64,000 nucleotides of DNA, taken from assembly GCA_043228905.1 (NCBI GenBank), contig JBHGNT010000010.1:186001-250000 (forward strand), given 5' to 3'. This stretch comes from Azolla caroliniana (lineage: Eukaryota; Polypodiophyta). Made by a program: the position numbers and the translations under genes. The notes under the pieces were generated by a model. That model was not told where the DNA came from and did no database searches. It saw only the letters and a list, made by a program, of their open reading frames with translations. Shown in pieces: positions 26,001 through 39,463 of the stretch; positions within the stretch are counted from its first letter, which is position 1; each line of letters starts with the position of its first letter.

Positions 26001-27451
26001 ATAACATAGGTAGCGTTGTTAGCTTCGAATCGCATGTTTGAACACAGAAATCCGGGATCACACGAGCCAGGTATGAACATTTTAATTTACTCACGAGCTC
26101 CTCTCAACTCCCTCCTTAAATTTGGTAATTTCTTTATGTCTCTCGACCTGAGTTTCAAAATCTTGATTTTTTAGTTCCATATTCTAGGTAGCGTTGTTAG
26201 CTTCGAATCGCAAGTTTGAACCCAAAAATCCGAGATCACACGAGCCAGGTATGAACATTTTAAATTAGTCACGGGCTCTTCTCAACTCCTTGCTCAAATT
26301 TGGTAATTTCTTCATGTCTCGCGACCTGAGTTTCAAAATCTTGATTTTTTAATTCCATATCATAGGTAGCGTTGTTAGCTTCGAATCGCATGTTTGAACA
26401 CAAAAATCCGATATCACATGGGCCAGGTATGAACATTTTAATTTACTCAAGGCCTCTTCTCGACTCCCTCTTCTAACTTGCCAATTTCTTCATGTCTCTC
26501 GACCTGAGTTTCAAAATCTTGATTTTTTAATTCCATATCTTAGGTACCGTTGTTAGCTTCGAATCACAAGTTTGAACACAAAAATCTGAGATCACACGAA
26601 CCAGGTATGAACATTTTAATTTACTGACGCGCTCTTCTCAACTCCCTCCTCAAATTTGATAATTTTTTCATGTCTCTCGACCTGAGTTTCAAAATCTTGA
26701 TTTTTTAATTCCATATCATAGGTAGCGTTGTTAGCTTCGATTCGCATGTTTGAACACAGAAGTCCGGGATCACACGAGCCAGGTATGAACATTTTAAATT
26801 AGTCACGGGCTATTCTCAACTCCCTCCTCAAATTTGGTAATTTCTTCATGTCTCTCGACCTGAGTTTTAAAATCTTGATTTTTTAATTCCAAATCTTAGG
26901 TAGCGTTGTTAGCTTCGATTCGCATGTTTGAACACAGAAATCCGGGATCACACGAGCCAGTATAAACATTTTAATTTACTCACCCGCTCTTCTCAACTCC
27001 CTCCTCAAATTTGATAATTTCTTCATGTCTCTCGACCTGAGTTTCAAAATCTTGATTTTTTAATTCCATATCATAGGTAGCGTTGTTAGCTTCGATTCGC
27101 ATGTTTGAACACAGAAATCCGGGATCACACGAGCCAGGTATAAACATTTTAATTTATTCACGCGCTCTTCTCAACTCCCTCCTCAAATTTGGTAATTTCT
27201 TCATGTCTCTCGACCTGAGTTTCAAAATCTTGAATTTTTAATTCTATATCATAGGTAGCGTTGTTAGCTTCGAATCACATGTTTGAACACAAAAATCCGA
27301 TATCACATGGGCCAGGTATGAACATTTTAATTTACTCACGGGCTCTTCTCGACTCCCTCTTCTAACTTGCCAATTTCTTCATGTCTCTCTACCTGAGTTT
27401 CAAAATCTTGATTTTTTAATTCCATATCATAGGTAGCGTTGTTAGCTTCGA
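18574..27451. repeat. Right copy of the ~9 kb segmental duplication
   Basis: Mirrors 655-9664 (see that entry for offsets). Private differences seen by eye include catggct at about 20086 (catgtct in the left copy), gaccggag at about 21875 (gacctgag) and atcatacgag at about 25703 (atcacacgag). The left end coincides with the third HOR unit's deletion junction near 18574. The copy therefore extends from a HOR breakpoint through about 7.6 kb of non-HOR monomers. Confidence 0.9.
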
Positions 27452-28469
27452 TTCGTATGTTTGAACACAGAAATCCGGGATCACACGAGCCAGGTATAAA
27501 CATTTTAATTTATTCACGCGCTCTTCTCAACTCCCTCCTCAAATTTGGTAATTTCTTCATGTCTCTCGACCTGAGTTTCAAAATCTTGAATTTTTAATTG
27601 TATGTCATAGCTACCATTGTTAGCTTCGATTCGCAACTTTGAACACAAAAATCCGGGATCACACGAGCCAGGTATGAACATTTTAATTTACTCACGCGCT
27701 CTTCTCAACTCCCTCCTCAAATTTGGTAATTTCTTCATGTCTCTCGACCTGAGTTTCAAAATCTTGATTTTTTAATTCCATATCTTAGGTAGCGTTGTTA
27801 GCTTCGAATCGCATGTTTGAACACAAAAATCCGGTATCACACGAGCCAGGTATGAACATTTTAATTTACTCACGGGCTCCTCTCAACTCCCTCCTCAAAT
27901 TTGGTAATTTCTTCATGTCTCTCGACCTGAGTTTCAAAATTTTGATTTTTTAATTCCATATCATAGGTAGCGTTGTTAGCTTCGAATCGCAAGTTTGAAC
28001 ACAAAATTTCGGGATCACAGGAGCCAGGTATGAACATTTTAATTTATTCACGCGCTCTTCTCAACTCCCTCCTCAAATTTGGTAATTTCTTCATGTGTCT
28101 TGACCTGAGTTTCAAAATCTTGATTTTTTAATTCCATATCATAGGTAGCGTTGTTAGCTTCGATTCGCATGTTTGAACACAGAAATCCGGGATCACACGA
28201 GCCAGGTATGAACATTTTAATTTACTCACGGGCTCCTCTCAACTCCCTCCTCAAATTTGGTAATTTCTTCATGTCTCTCGACCTGAGTTTCAAAATCTTC
28301 ATTTTTTAATTCCATATCATAGGTAGCGTTGTTAGCTTCGAATCGCAAGTTTGCACACAGAAATTCGGAAGCACACGAGCCAGGTATGAACATTTTAATT
28401 TATTCACGCGCTCTTCTCAACTCCCTCCTCAAATTTGGTAATTTCTTCATGTCTCTCGACCTGAGTTTC
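27452..28469. repeat. Transition from region A to region B
   Basis: The first part follows 3074-3730 and 20864-21520: it has cgattcgtatg, tgtatgtcatagctacc, aatccggtatc and gaatttcggg with cacaggagcc. From about 28130 it departs to monomers with the cttcatttttt tail and gcacacagaaattcgg near 28350, which are frequent in region B. No gene and no length anomaly were seen. Confidence 0.65.
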
Positions 28470-31400
28470 AAAATCTTGATTTTTTAATTCCATATGATAG
28501 GTAGCGTTGTTAGCTTCGAATCGCATTTTTGAACACAAAAATCCGGGATCACACGAGCCAGGTATGAACATTTTAATTTACTCACGGGCTCCTCTCAACT
28601 CCCTCCTCAAATTTGGTAATTTCTTCATGTCTCTCGACCTGAGTTTCAAAATCTTGAATTTTTAATTCCATATCATAGGTAGCGTTGTTAGCTTCGAATC
28701 GCAAGTTTGAACACAGAATTTCGGGATCACACGAGCCAGGTATGAACATTTTAATTTACTCACGGGCTCCTCTCAACTCCCTCCGCAAATTTGGTAATTT
28801 CTTCATGTCTCTCGACTTGAGTTTCAAAATCTTGATTTTTTAATTCTATATCAAAGCTACCATTGTTAGCTTCGATTCGCATCTTTGAACACAAAAATCC
28901 GGGATCACACGAGCCAGGTATGAACATTTTAATTTACTCACGCGCTCTTCTCAACTCCCTCCTCAAATTTGGTAATTTCTTCATGTCTCTCGACCTGAGT
29001 TTCAAAATCTTGATTTTTTAATTCCATATGATAGGTAGCGTTGTTAGCTTCGAATCGCAAGTTTGAACACAGAATTTCGGGATCACACGAGCCAGGTATG
29101 AACATTTTAATTTACTCACGGGCTCCTCTCAACTCCCTCCGCAAATTTGGTAATTTCTTCATGTCTCTCGACCTGAGTTTCAAAATCTTGATTTTTTAAT
29201 TCTATATCAAAGCTACCATTGTTAGCTTCGATTCGCATCTTTGAACACAAAAATCCGGGATCACACGAGCCAGGTATGAACATTTTAATTTACTCACGCG
29301 CTCTTCTCAACTCCCTCCTCAAATTTGGTATTTTCTTCATGTTTCTCGACCTGAGTTTCAATATCCTGATTTTTTAATTCCATATTCTAGGTAGCGTTGT
29401 TAGCTTCGAATCGCAAGTTTGAACACAAAAATCCGAGATCACACGACCCAGGTATGAACATTTTAAATTAGTCACGGGCTCTTCTCAACTCCTTCTTCTA
29501 ACTTGCCAATTTCTTCATGTCTCTCGACCTGAGTTTCAAAATCTTGATTTTTTAATTCTATATCATAGGTAGCGTTGTTAGCTTCGAATCGCATGTTTGA
29601 ACACAAAAATCCGGGATCACACGAGCCAGGTATGAACATTTTAATTTATTCACGCGCTCTTCTCAACTCCCTCCTCAAATTTGGTAATTTCTTCATGTGT
29701 CTTGACCTGAGTTTCAAAATCTTGATTTTTTAATTCTATATCATAGCTAGTGTTGTTAGCTTCGATTCGCATCTTTGAACACAAAAATCTGGTATCACAC
29801 GACCCAGGTATGAACATTTTAAATTAGTCACGGCCTCTTCTCAACTCCTTCTTCTAACTTGCCAATTTCTTCATGTCTCTCGACCTGAGTTTCAAAATCT
29901 TGATTTTTTAATTCCATATCTTAGGTAGCGTTGTTAGCTTCGAATCGCAAGTTTGAACACAAAAATCCGAGATCACACGAGCCAGGTATGAACATTTTAA
30001 TTTACTCTCCGGCTCTTCTCAACTCCCTCTTCTAACTTGCCAATTTCTTCATGTCTCTCGACCTGAGTTTCAAAATCTTGATTTTTTAATTCCATATCAT
30101 AGGTAGCGTTGTTAGCTTCGATTCGCATGTTTGAACACAGAAATCCGGGATCACACGAGCCAGGTATGAACATTTTAATTTACTCACGGGCTCCTCTCAA
30201 CTCCCTCCTCAAATTTGGTACTTTCTTCATGTCTCTCGACCTGAGTTTCAAAATCTTCATTTTTTAATTCCATATCATAGGTAGCGTTGTTAGCTTCGAA
30301 TCGCAAGTTTGCACACAGAAATTCGGAAGCACACGAGCCAGGTATGAACATTTTAATTTATTCACGCGCTCTTCTCAACTCCCTCCTCAAATTTGGTAAT
30401 TTCTTCATGTCTCTCGACCTGAGTTTCAAAATCCGAATTTTTTAATTCTATATCATAGCTAGCATTGTTAGCTTCGATTCGCATCTTTGAACACAAAAAA
30501 CCGGGGTCACACGAGCCAGGTATGAACATTTTAATTTACTCACGCGCTCTTCTCAACTCCCTCTTCAAATTTGGTAATTTCTTCATGTCTCTCGACCTGA
30601 GTTTCAAAATCTTGATTTTTTAATTCCATATCTTAGGTAGCGTTATTAGCTTCGAATCGCATGTTTGAACACAAAAATCCGGTATCACACGAGCCAGGTA
30701 TGAACATTTTAATTTACTCACGGGCTCCTCTCAACTCCCTCCTCAAATTTGGTATTTTCTTCATGTTTCTCGACCTGAGTTTCAATATCCTGATTTTTTA
30801 ATTCCATATTCTAGGTAGCGTTGTTAGCTTCGAATCGCATGTTTGAACACAAAAATCCGATATCACATGGGCCAGGTATGAACATTTTAATTTACTCACG
30901 GGCTCTTCTCAACTCCCTCCTCAAATTTGGTAATTTCTTCATGTCTCGCGCCCTGAGTTTCAAAATCTTGATTTTTTAATTCCATATCTTAGGTAGCGTT
31001 GTTAGCTTCGAATCGCAAGTTTGAACATAAAAATCCGAGATCACACGAGCCAGGTATGAACATTTTAATTTACTCTCCGGCTCTTCTCAACTCCCTCTTC
31101 TAACTTGCCAATTTCTTCATGTCTCTGGACCTGAGTTTCAAAATCTTGATTTTTTAATTCCATATCATAGGTAGCGTTGTTAGCTTCGATTCGCATGTTT
31201 GAACACAGAAATCCGGGATAACACGAGCCAGGTATGAACATTTTAATTTACTCACGGGCTCCTCTCAACTCCCTCCTCAAATTTGGTAATTTCTTCATGT
31301 CTCTCGACCTGAGTTTCAAAATCTTCATTTTTTAATTCCATATCATAGGTAGCGTTGTTAGCTTCGAATCGCAAGATTGCACACAGAAATTCGGAAGCAC

Positions 31401-31560
31401 ACGAGCCAGGTATGAACATTTTAATTTATTCACGCGCTCTTCTCAACTCCCTCCTCAAATTTGGTAATTTCTTCATGTCTCTCGACCTGAGTTTCAAAAT
31501 CCGAATTTTTTAATTCTATATCATAGCTAGCATTGTTAGCTTTGAACACAAAAAACCGGG
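28470..31560. repeat. Left copy of a ~3.1 kb block repeated 10,994 bp downstream
   Basis: Aligns with 39464-42554 at constant offset 10994. Shared rare words include aatcgcattttt (28520 and 39514), ctcgacttgag (28811 and 39805), tatcaaagctacc, cacacgaccc, cacggcctc, gcgttattagc and tctggacctgag, and the 13-bp deletion at 31541 and 42535. After about 31580 the copies part: this one goes to gctcctgtcaac, the other to cacgcgctc. Confidence 0.85.
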
Positions 31561-31819
31561 GTCACACGAGCCAGGTATGAACATTTTAATTTACTCACGG
31601 GCTCCTGTCAACTCCCTCCGCAAATTTGGTAATTTCTTCATGTCTCTCGACCTGAGTTTCAAAATCTTGATTTTTTAATTCCATATCTTAGGTAGCGTTG
31701 CTAGCTTCGATTCGCATGTTTGAACACAAAAATCCGGTATCACACGAGCCAGGTATGAACATTTTAATTTACTCACGGGCTCCTCTCAACTCCCTCCTCA
31801 AATTTGGTATTTTCTTCAT
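29341..31819. repeat. First unit of the 14-monomer HOR (2479 bp)
   Basis: Bounded by the region B marker gtttctcgacc at 29341 and 31820, with an internal copy at 30765, so the unit divides into 8 monomers (1424 bp) and 6 monomers minus 13 bp (1055 bp). It contains cttgacctgag, cacggcctc, tttggtactttc, gcgttattagc, cgcgccctgag, tctggacctgag and a gttagctttgaac deletion monomer. The unit length is 14 x 178 minus the 13-bp deletion. Confidence 0.87.
31505..31580. repeat. Monomer part with 13-bp deletion (copy 1)
   Basis: At about 31540 gttagc runs straight into tttgaacac, where most monomers have gttagcttcgattcgcatctttgaacac. Thirteen bases are missing. The flanking agc and the repeated ctt/tt context allow a slippage origin. 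The monomer also carries tccgaatttttt and accggggtc. Confidence 0.85.
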
Positions 31820-34298
31820 GTTTCTCGACCTGAGTTTCAATATCCTGATTTTTTAATTCCATATTCTAGGTAGCGTTGTTAGCTTCGAATCGCAAGTTTG
31901 AACACAAAAATCCGAGATCACACGAGCCAGGTATGAACATTTTAAATTAGTCACGGGCTCTTCTCAACTCCTTCTTCTAACTTGCCAATTTCTTCATGTC
32001 TCTCGACCTGAGTTTCAAAATCTTGATTTTTTAATTCTATATCATAGGTAGCGTTGTTAGCTTCGAATCGCATGTTTGAACACAAAAATCCGGGATCACA
32101 CGAGCCAGGTATGAACATTTTAATTTATTCACGCGCTCTTCTCAACTCCCTCCTCAAATTTGGTAATTTCTTCATGTGTCTTGACCTGAGTTTCAAAATC
32201 TTGATTTTTTAATTCTATATCATAGCTAGTGTTGTTAGCTTCGATTCGCATCTTTGAACACAAAAATCTGGTATCACACGACCCAGGTATGAACATTTTA
32301 AATTAGTCACGGCCTCTTCTCAACTCCTTCTTCTAACTTGCCAATTTCTTCATGTCTCTCGACCTGAGTTTCAAAATCTTGATTTTTTAATTCCATATCT
32401 TAGGTAGCGTTGTTAGCTTCGAATCGCAAGTTTGAACACAAAAATCCGAGATCACACGAGCCAGGTATGAACATTTTAATTTACTCTCCGGCTCTTCTCA
32501 ACTCCCTCTTCTAACTTGCCAATTTCTTCATGTCTCTCGACCTGAGTTTCAAAATCTTGATTTTTTAATTCCATATCATAGGTAGCGTTGTTAGCTTCGA
32601 TTCGCATGTTTGAACACAGAAATCCGGGATCACACGAGCCAGGTATGACCATTTTAATTTACTCACGGGCTCCTCTCAACTCCCTCCTCAAATTTGGTAC
32701 TTTCTTCATGTCTCTCGACCTGAGTTTCAAAATCTTCATTTTTTAATTCCATATCATAGGTAGCGTTGTTAGCTTCGAATCGCAAGTTTGCACACAGAAA
32801 TTCGGAAGCACACGAGCCAGGTATGAACATTTTAATTTATTCACGCGCTCTTCTCAACTCCCTCCTCAAATTTGGTAATTTCTTCATGTCTCTCGACCTG
32901 AGTTTCAAAATCCGAATTTTTTAATTCTATATCATAGCTAGCATTGTTAGCTTCGATTCGCATCTTTGAACACAAAAAACCGGGGTCACACGAGCCAGGT
33001 ATGAACATTTTAATTTACTCACGCGCTCTTCTCAACTCCCTCTTCAAATTTGGTAATTTCTTCATGTCTCTCGACCTGAGTTTCAAAATCTTGATTTTTT
33101 AATTCCATATCTTAGGTAGCGTTATTAGCTTCGAATCGCATGTTTGAACACAAAAATCCGGTATCACACGAGCCAGGTATGAACATTTTAATTTACTCAC
33201 GGGCTCCTCTCAACTCCCTCCTCAAATTTGGTATTTTCTTCATGTTTCTCGACCTGAGTTTCAATATCCTGATTTTTTAATTCCATATTCTAGGTAGCGT
33301 TGTTAGCTTCGAATCGCATGTTTGAACACAAAAATCCGATATCACATGGGCCAGGTATGAACATTTTAATTTACTCACGGGCTCTTCTCAACTCCCTCCT
33401 CAAATTTGGTAATTTCTTCATGTCTCGCGCCCTGAGTTTCAAAATCTTGATTTTTTAATTCCATATCTTAGGTAGCGTTGTTAGCTTCGAATCGCAAGTT
33501 TGAACACAAAAATCCGAGATCACACGAGCCAGGTATGAACATTTTAATTTACTCTCCGGCTCTTCTCAACTCCCTCTTCTAACTTGCCAATTTCTTCATG
33601 TCTCTGGACCTGAGTTTCAAAATCTTGATTTTTTAATTCCATATCATAGGTAGCGTTGTTAGCTTCGATTCGCATGTTTGAACACAGAAATCCGGGATAA
33701 CACGAGCCAGGTATGAACATTTTAATTTACTCACGGGCTCCTCTCAACTCCCTCCTCAAATTTGGTAATTTCTTCATGTCTCTCGACCTGAGTTTCAAAA
33801 TCTTCATTTTTTAATTCCATATCATAGGTAGCGTTGTTAGCTTCGAATCGCAAGATTGCACACAGAAATTCGGAAGCACACGAGCCAGGTATGAACATTT
33901 TAATTTATTCACGCGCTCTTCTCAACTCCCTCCTCAAATTTGGTAATTTCTTCATGTCTCTCGACCTGAGTTTCAAAATCCGAATTTTTTAATTCTATAT
34001 CATAGCTAGCATTGTTAGCTTTGAACACAAAAAACCGGGGTCACACGAGCCAGGTATGAACATTTTAATTTACTCACGCGCTCTTCTCAACTCCCTCTTC
34101 AAATTTGGTAATTTCTTCATGTCTCTCGACCTGAGTTTGAAAATCTTGATTTTTTAATTCCATATCTTAGGTAGCGTTGCTAGCTTCGATTCGCATGTTT
34201 GAACACAAAAATCCGGTATCACACGAGCCAGGTATGAACATTTTAATTTACTCACGGGCTCCTCTCAACTCCCTCCTCAAATTTGGTATTTTCTTCAT
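31820..34298. repeat. Second tandem unit of the 14-monomer HOR (2479 bp)
   Basis: Repeats the preceding unit at offset 2479, with markers at 31820, 33244 and 34299. The differences seen are few: gaacataa at about 31025 against gaacacaa at about 33504, cacacgaccc against cacacgagcc after the first monomer, and gctcctgtcaactccctccgc (31595-31620) against cgcgctcttctcaac in the equivalent half monomer at 34079. Similarity to the next block continues to about 34450, where a 3-bp loss occurs in the ccttctaac head. Confidence 0.87.
33984..34059. repeat. Monomer part with 13-bp deletion (copy 2)
   Basis: Identical junction to the one at 31540, 2479 bp later. It shows that the deletion happened before this 14-monomer unit was duplicated. 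Confidence 0.85.
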
Positions 34299-34611
34299 GT
34301 TTCTCGACCTGAGTTTCAATATCCTGATTTTTTAATTCCATATTCTAGGTAGCGTTGTTAGCTTCGAATCGCAAGTTTGAACACAAAAATCCGAGATCAC
34401 ACGAGCCAGGTATGAACATTTTAAATTAGTCACGGGCTCTTCTCAACTCCTTCTAACTTGCCAATTTCTTCATGTCTCTCGACCTGAGTTTCAAAATCTT
34501 GATTTTTTAATTCCATATCATAGGTAGCGTTGTTAGCTTCGAATCGCATGTTTGAACACAAAAATCCGATATCACATGCGCCAGGTATGAACATTTTAAT
34601 TTACTCACGGG

Positions 34612-36822
34612 CTCTTCTCAACTCCCTCTTCTAACTTGCCAATTTCTTCATGTCTCTCGACCTGAGTTTCAAAATCTTGATTTTTTAATTCTATAACATA
34701 GGTAGCGTTGTTAGCTTCGAATCCCATGTTTGAACACAAAAATCCGGGATCACACGAGCCAGGTATGAACATTTTAATTTACTCTCCGGCTCTTCTCAAC
34801 TCCCTCTTCTAACTTGCCAATTTCTTCATGTCTCTCGACCTGAGTTTCAAAATCTTGATTTTTTAATTCCATATTCTAGGTAGCGTTGTTAGCTTCGAAT
34901 CGCAAGTTTGAACCCAAAAATCCGAGATCACACGAGCCAGGTATGAACATTTTAAATTAGTCACGGGCTCTTCTCAACTCCTTGCTCAAATTTGGTAATT
35001 TCTTCATGTCTCGCGACCTAAGTTTCAAAATCTTGATTTTTTAATTCCATATGATAGGTAGCGTTGTTAGCTTCGAATCGCATGTTTGAACACAAAAATC
35101 CGGGATCACACGAGCCAGGTATGAACATTTTAATTTACTCACGGGCTCCTCTCAACTCCCTCCTCAAATTTGGTAATTTCTTCATGTCTCTCGACCTGAG
35201 TTTCAAAATCTTGAATTTTTAATTCCATATCATAGGTAGCGTTGTTAGCTTCGAATCGCAAGTTTGAACACAGAATTTCGGGATCACACGAGCCAGGTAT
35301 GAACATTTTAATTTATTCACGCGCTCTTCTCAACTCCCTCCTCAAATTTGGTAATTTCTTCATGTGTCTTGCCCTGAGTTTCAAAATCTTGATTTTTTAA
35401 TTCTATATCATAGCTAGTGTTGTTAGCTTCGATTTGCATCTTTGAACACAAAAATCTGGTATCACACGAGCTAGGTATGAAAATTTTAAATTAGTCACGG
35501 GCTCTTCTCAACTCCCTCCTCAAATTTGGTAATTTCTTCATGTCTCGCGCCCTGAGTTTCAAAATCTTGATTTTTTAATTCCATATCTTAGGTAGCGTTG
35601 TTAGCTTCGAATCGCAAGTTTGAACACAAAAATCCGAGATCACACGAGCCAGGTATGAACATTTTAATTTACTCTCCGGCTCTTCTCAACTCCCTCTTCT
35701 AACTTGCCAATTTCTTCATGTCTCTCGACCTGAGTTTCAAAATCTTGATTTTTTAATTCTATAACATAGGTAGCGTTGTTAGCTTCGAATCCCATGTTTG
35801 AACACAAAAATCCGGGATCACACGAGCCAGGTATGAACATTTTAATTTACTCTCCGGCTCTTCTCAACTCCCTCTTCTAACTTGCCAATTTCTTCATGTC
35901 TCTCGACCTGAGTTTCAAAATCTTGATTTTTTAATTCCATATTCTAGGTAGCGTTGTTAGCTTCGAATCGCAAGTTTGAACCCAAAAATCCGAGATCACA
36001 CGAGCCAGGTATGAACATTTTAAATTAGTCACGGGCTCTTCTCAACTCCTTGCTCAAATTTGGTAATTTCTTCATGTCTCGCGACCTAAGTTTCAAAATC
36101 TTGATTTTTTAATTCCATATGATAGGTAGCGTTGTTAGCTTCGAATCGCATGTTTGAACACAAAAATCCGGGATCACACGAGCCAGGTATGAACATTTTA
36201 ATTTACTCACGGGCTCCTCTCAACTCCCTCCTCAAATTTGGTAATTTCTTCATGTCTCTCGACCTGAGTTTCAAAATCTTGAATTTTTAATTCCATATCA
36301 TAGGTAGCGTTGTTAGCTTCGAATCGCAAGTTTGAACACAGAATTTCGGGATCACACGAGCCAGGTATGAACATTTTAATTTATTCACGCGCTCTTCTCA
36401 ACTCCCTCCTCAAATTTGGTAATTTCTTCATGTGTCTTGCCCTGAGTTTCAAAATCTTGATTTTTTAATTCTATATCATAGCTAGTGTTGTTAGCTTCGA
36501 TTTGCATCTTTGAACACAAAAATCTGGTATCACACGAGCTAGGTATGAAAATTTTAAATTAGTCACGGGCTCTTCTCAACTCCCTCCTCAAATTTGGTAA
36601 TTTCTTCATGTCTCGCGCCCTGAGTTTCAAAATCTTGATTTTTTAATTCCATATCTTAGGTAGCGTTGTTAGCTTCGAATCGCAAGTTTGAACACAAAAA
36701 TCCGAGATCACACGAGCCAGGTATGAACATTTTAATTTACTCTCCGGCTCTTCTCAACTCCCTCTTCTAACTTGCCAATTTCTTCATGTCTCTCGACCTG
36801 AGTTTCAAAATCTTGATTTTTT
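34612..36822. repeat. Perfect 6-monomer tandem duplication (period 1068 bp)
   Basis: Bases 34612-35754 reappear at 35680-36822, offset 1068. Checked markers agree: ctataacata (34691 and 35759), the ccatattctagg tail, gaacccaaaaatcc, the ccttgctcaaa head with cgcgacctaag, ccatatgatagg, gaatttttaattcc, gtgtcttgccctgag, gatttgcatc, cgagctaggtatgaaaat and cgcgccctgag. I found no difference between the two copies by eye. The corresponding stretch around 43.1-43.8 kb has only one copy of the first part. This is probably among the most recent events in region B. Confidence 0.87.
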
Positions 36823-39463
36823 AATTCCATATCATAGGTAGCGTTGTTAGCTTCGATTCGCATGTTTGAACACAGAAATCCGGGATCACACGAGCCAGGT
36901 ATGAACATTTTAATTTACTCACGGGCTCCTCTCAACTCCCTCCTCAAATTTGGTAATTTCTTCATGTCTCTCGACCTGAGTTTCAAAATCTTCATTTTTT
37001 AATTCCATATCATAGGTAGCGTTGTTAGCTTCGAATCGCAAGATTGCACACAGAAATTCGGAAGCACACGAGCCAGGTATGAACATTTTAATTTATTCAC
37101 GCGCTCTTCTCAACTCCCTCCTCAAATTTGGTAATTTCTTCATGTCTCTCGACCTGAGTTTCAAAATCCGAATTTTTTAATTCTATATCATAGCTAGCAT
37201 TGTTACCTTTCAACACAAAAAACCGGGGTCACACGAGCCAGGTATGAACATTTTAATTTACTCACGCGCTCTTCTCAACTCCCTCTTCAAATTTGGTAAT
37301 TTCTTCATGTCTCTCGACCTGAGTTTCAAAATCTTGATTTTTTAATTCCATATCTTAGGTAGCGTTGTTAGCTTCGATTCGCATGTTTGAACACAAAAAT
37401 CCGGTATCACACGAGCCAGGTATGAACATTTTAATTTACTCACGGGCTCCTCTCAACTCCCTCCTCAAATTTGGTATTTTCTTCATGTTTCTCGACCTGA
37501 GTTTCAATATCCTGATTTTTTAATTCCATATTCTAGGTAGCGTTGTTAGCTTCGAATCGCAAGTTTGAACACAAAAATCCGAGATCACACGAGCCAGGTA
37601 TGAACATTTTAAATTAGTCACGGGCTCTTCTCAACTCCTTCTTCTAACTTGCCAATTTCTTCATGTCTCTCGACCTGAGTTTCAAAATCTTGATTTTTTA
37701 ATTCCATATCATAGGTAGCGTTGTTAGCTTCGAATCGCATGTTTGAACACAAAAATCCGATATCACATGCGCCAGGTATGAACATTTTAATTTACTCACG
37801 GGCTCTTCTCAACTCCCTCTTCTAACTTGCCAATTTCTTCATGTCTCTCGACCTGAGTTTCAAAATCTTGATTTTTTAATTCTATAACATAGGTAGCGTT
37901 GTTAGCTTCGAATCCCATGTTTGAACACAAAAATCCGGGATCACACGAGCCAGGTATGAACATTTTAATTTACTCTCCGGCTCTTCTCAACTCCCTCTTC
38001 TAACTTGCCAATTTCTTCATGTCTCTCGACCTGAGTTTCAAAATCTTGATTTTTTAATTCTATATCATAGGTAGCGTTGTTAGCTTCGAATCGCATGTTT
38101 GAACACAAAAGTCCGGGATCACACGAGCCAGGTATGAACATTTTAATTTACTCACGGGCTCCTCTCAACTCCCTCCTCAAATTTGGTAATTTCTTCATGT
38201 CTCTCGACCTGAGTTTCAAAATCTTGAATTTTTAATTCTATATCATAGGTAGCGTTGTTAGCTTCGAATCACATGTTTGAACACAAAAATCCGATATCAC
38301 ATGGGCCAGGTATGAACATTTTAATTTACTCACGGGCTCTTCTCAACTCCCTCCTCAAATTTGCTAATTTCTTCATGTCTCTCGACCTGAGTTTCAAAAT
38401 CTTGATTTTTTAATTCCATATCTTAGGTAGCGTTGTTAGCTTCGAATCGCATGTTTGAACACAAAAATCCGGTATCACACGAGCCAGGTATGAACATTTT
38501 AATTTACTCACGGGCTCCTCTCAACTCCCTCCTCAAATTTGGTAATTTCTTCATGTCTCTCGACCTGAGTTTCAAAATCTTGATTTTTTAATTCCATATG
38601 ATAGGTAGCGTTGTTAGCTTCGAATCGCAAGTTTGAACACAGAATTTCGGGATCACACGAGCCAGGTATGAACATTTTAATTTACTCACGGGCTCCTCTC
38701 AACTCCCTCCGCAAATTTGGTAATTTCTTCATGTCTCTCGACCTGAGTTTCAAAATCTTGATTTTTTAATTCTATATCAAAGCTACCATTGTTAGCTTCG
38801 ATTCGCATCTTTGAACACAAAAATCCGGGATCACACGAGCCAGGTATGAACATTTTAATTTACTCACGCGCTCTTCTCAACTCCCTCCTCAAATTTGGTA
38901 TTTTCTTCATGTTTCTCGACCTGAGTTTCAATATCCTGATTTTTTAATTCCATATTCTAGGTAGCGTTGTTAGCTTCGAATCGCAAGTTTGAACACAAAA
39001 ATCCGAGATCACACGACCCAGGTATGAACATTTTAAATTAGTCACGGGCTCTTCTCAACTCCTTCTTCTAACTTGCCAATTTCTTCATATCTCTCGACCT
39101 GAGTTTCAAAATCTTGATTTTTTAATTCTATAACATAGGTAGCGTTGTTAGCTTCGAATCCCATGTTTGAACACAAAAATCCGGGATCACACGAGCCAGG
39201 TATGAACATTTTAATTTACTCTCCGGCTCTTCTCAACTCCCTCTTCTAACTTGCCAATTTCTTCATGTCTCTCGACCTGAGTTTCAAAATCTTGATTTTT
39301 TAATTCCATATTCTAGGTAGCGTTGTTAGCTTCGAATCGCAAGTTTGAACCCAAAAATCCGAGATCACACGAGCCAGGTATGAACATTTTAAATTAGTCA
39401 CGGGCTCTTCTCAACTCCTTGCTCAAATTTGGTAATTTCTTCATGTCTCGCGACCTAAGTTTC
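36823..39463. repeat. Region B satellite with marker steps of 8 monomers
   Basis: The gtttctcgacc marker lies at 37487, 38911 and 40335, steps of 1424 bp (8 monomers). The first part follows the 33.6-34.5 kb order, including a changed 13-bp deletion monomer at 37208. The part from about 38580 repeats 29010-29500 at offset 9570 (tatcaaagctacc, cacacgaccc). A cttcatatctc variant occurs near 39085. No gene or foreign insertion was seen. Confidence 0.72.
37170..37245. repeat. Variant of the 13-bp deletion monomer
   Basis: The same 13-bp deletion as at 31540, but with two further substitutions: gttacctttcaacac in place of gttagctttgaacac. Both are g-to-c changes on either side of the ctt word. 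The copy is therefore a diverged descendant of the deletion lineage, and useful for ordering events. Confidence 0.82.
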
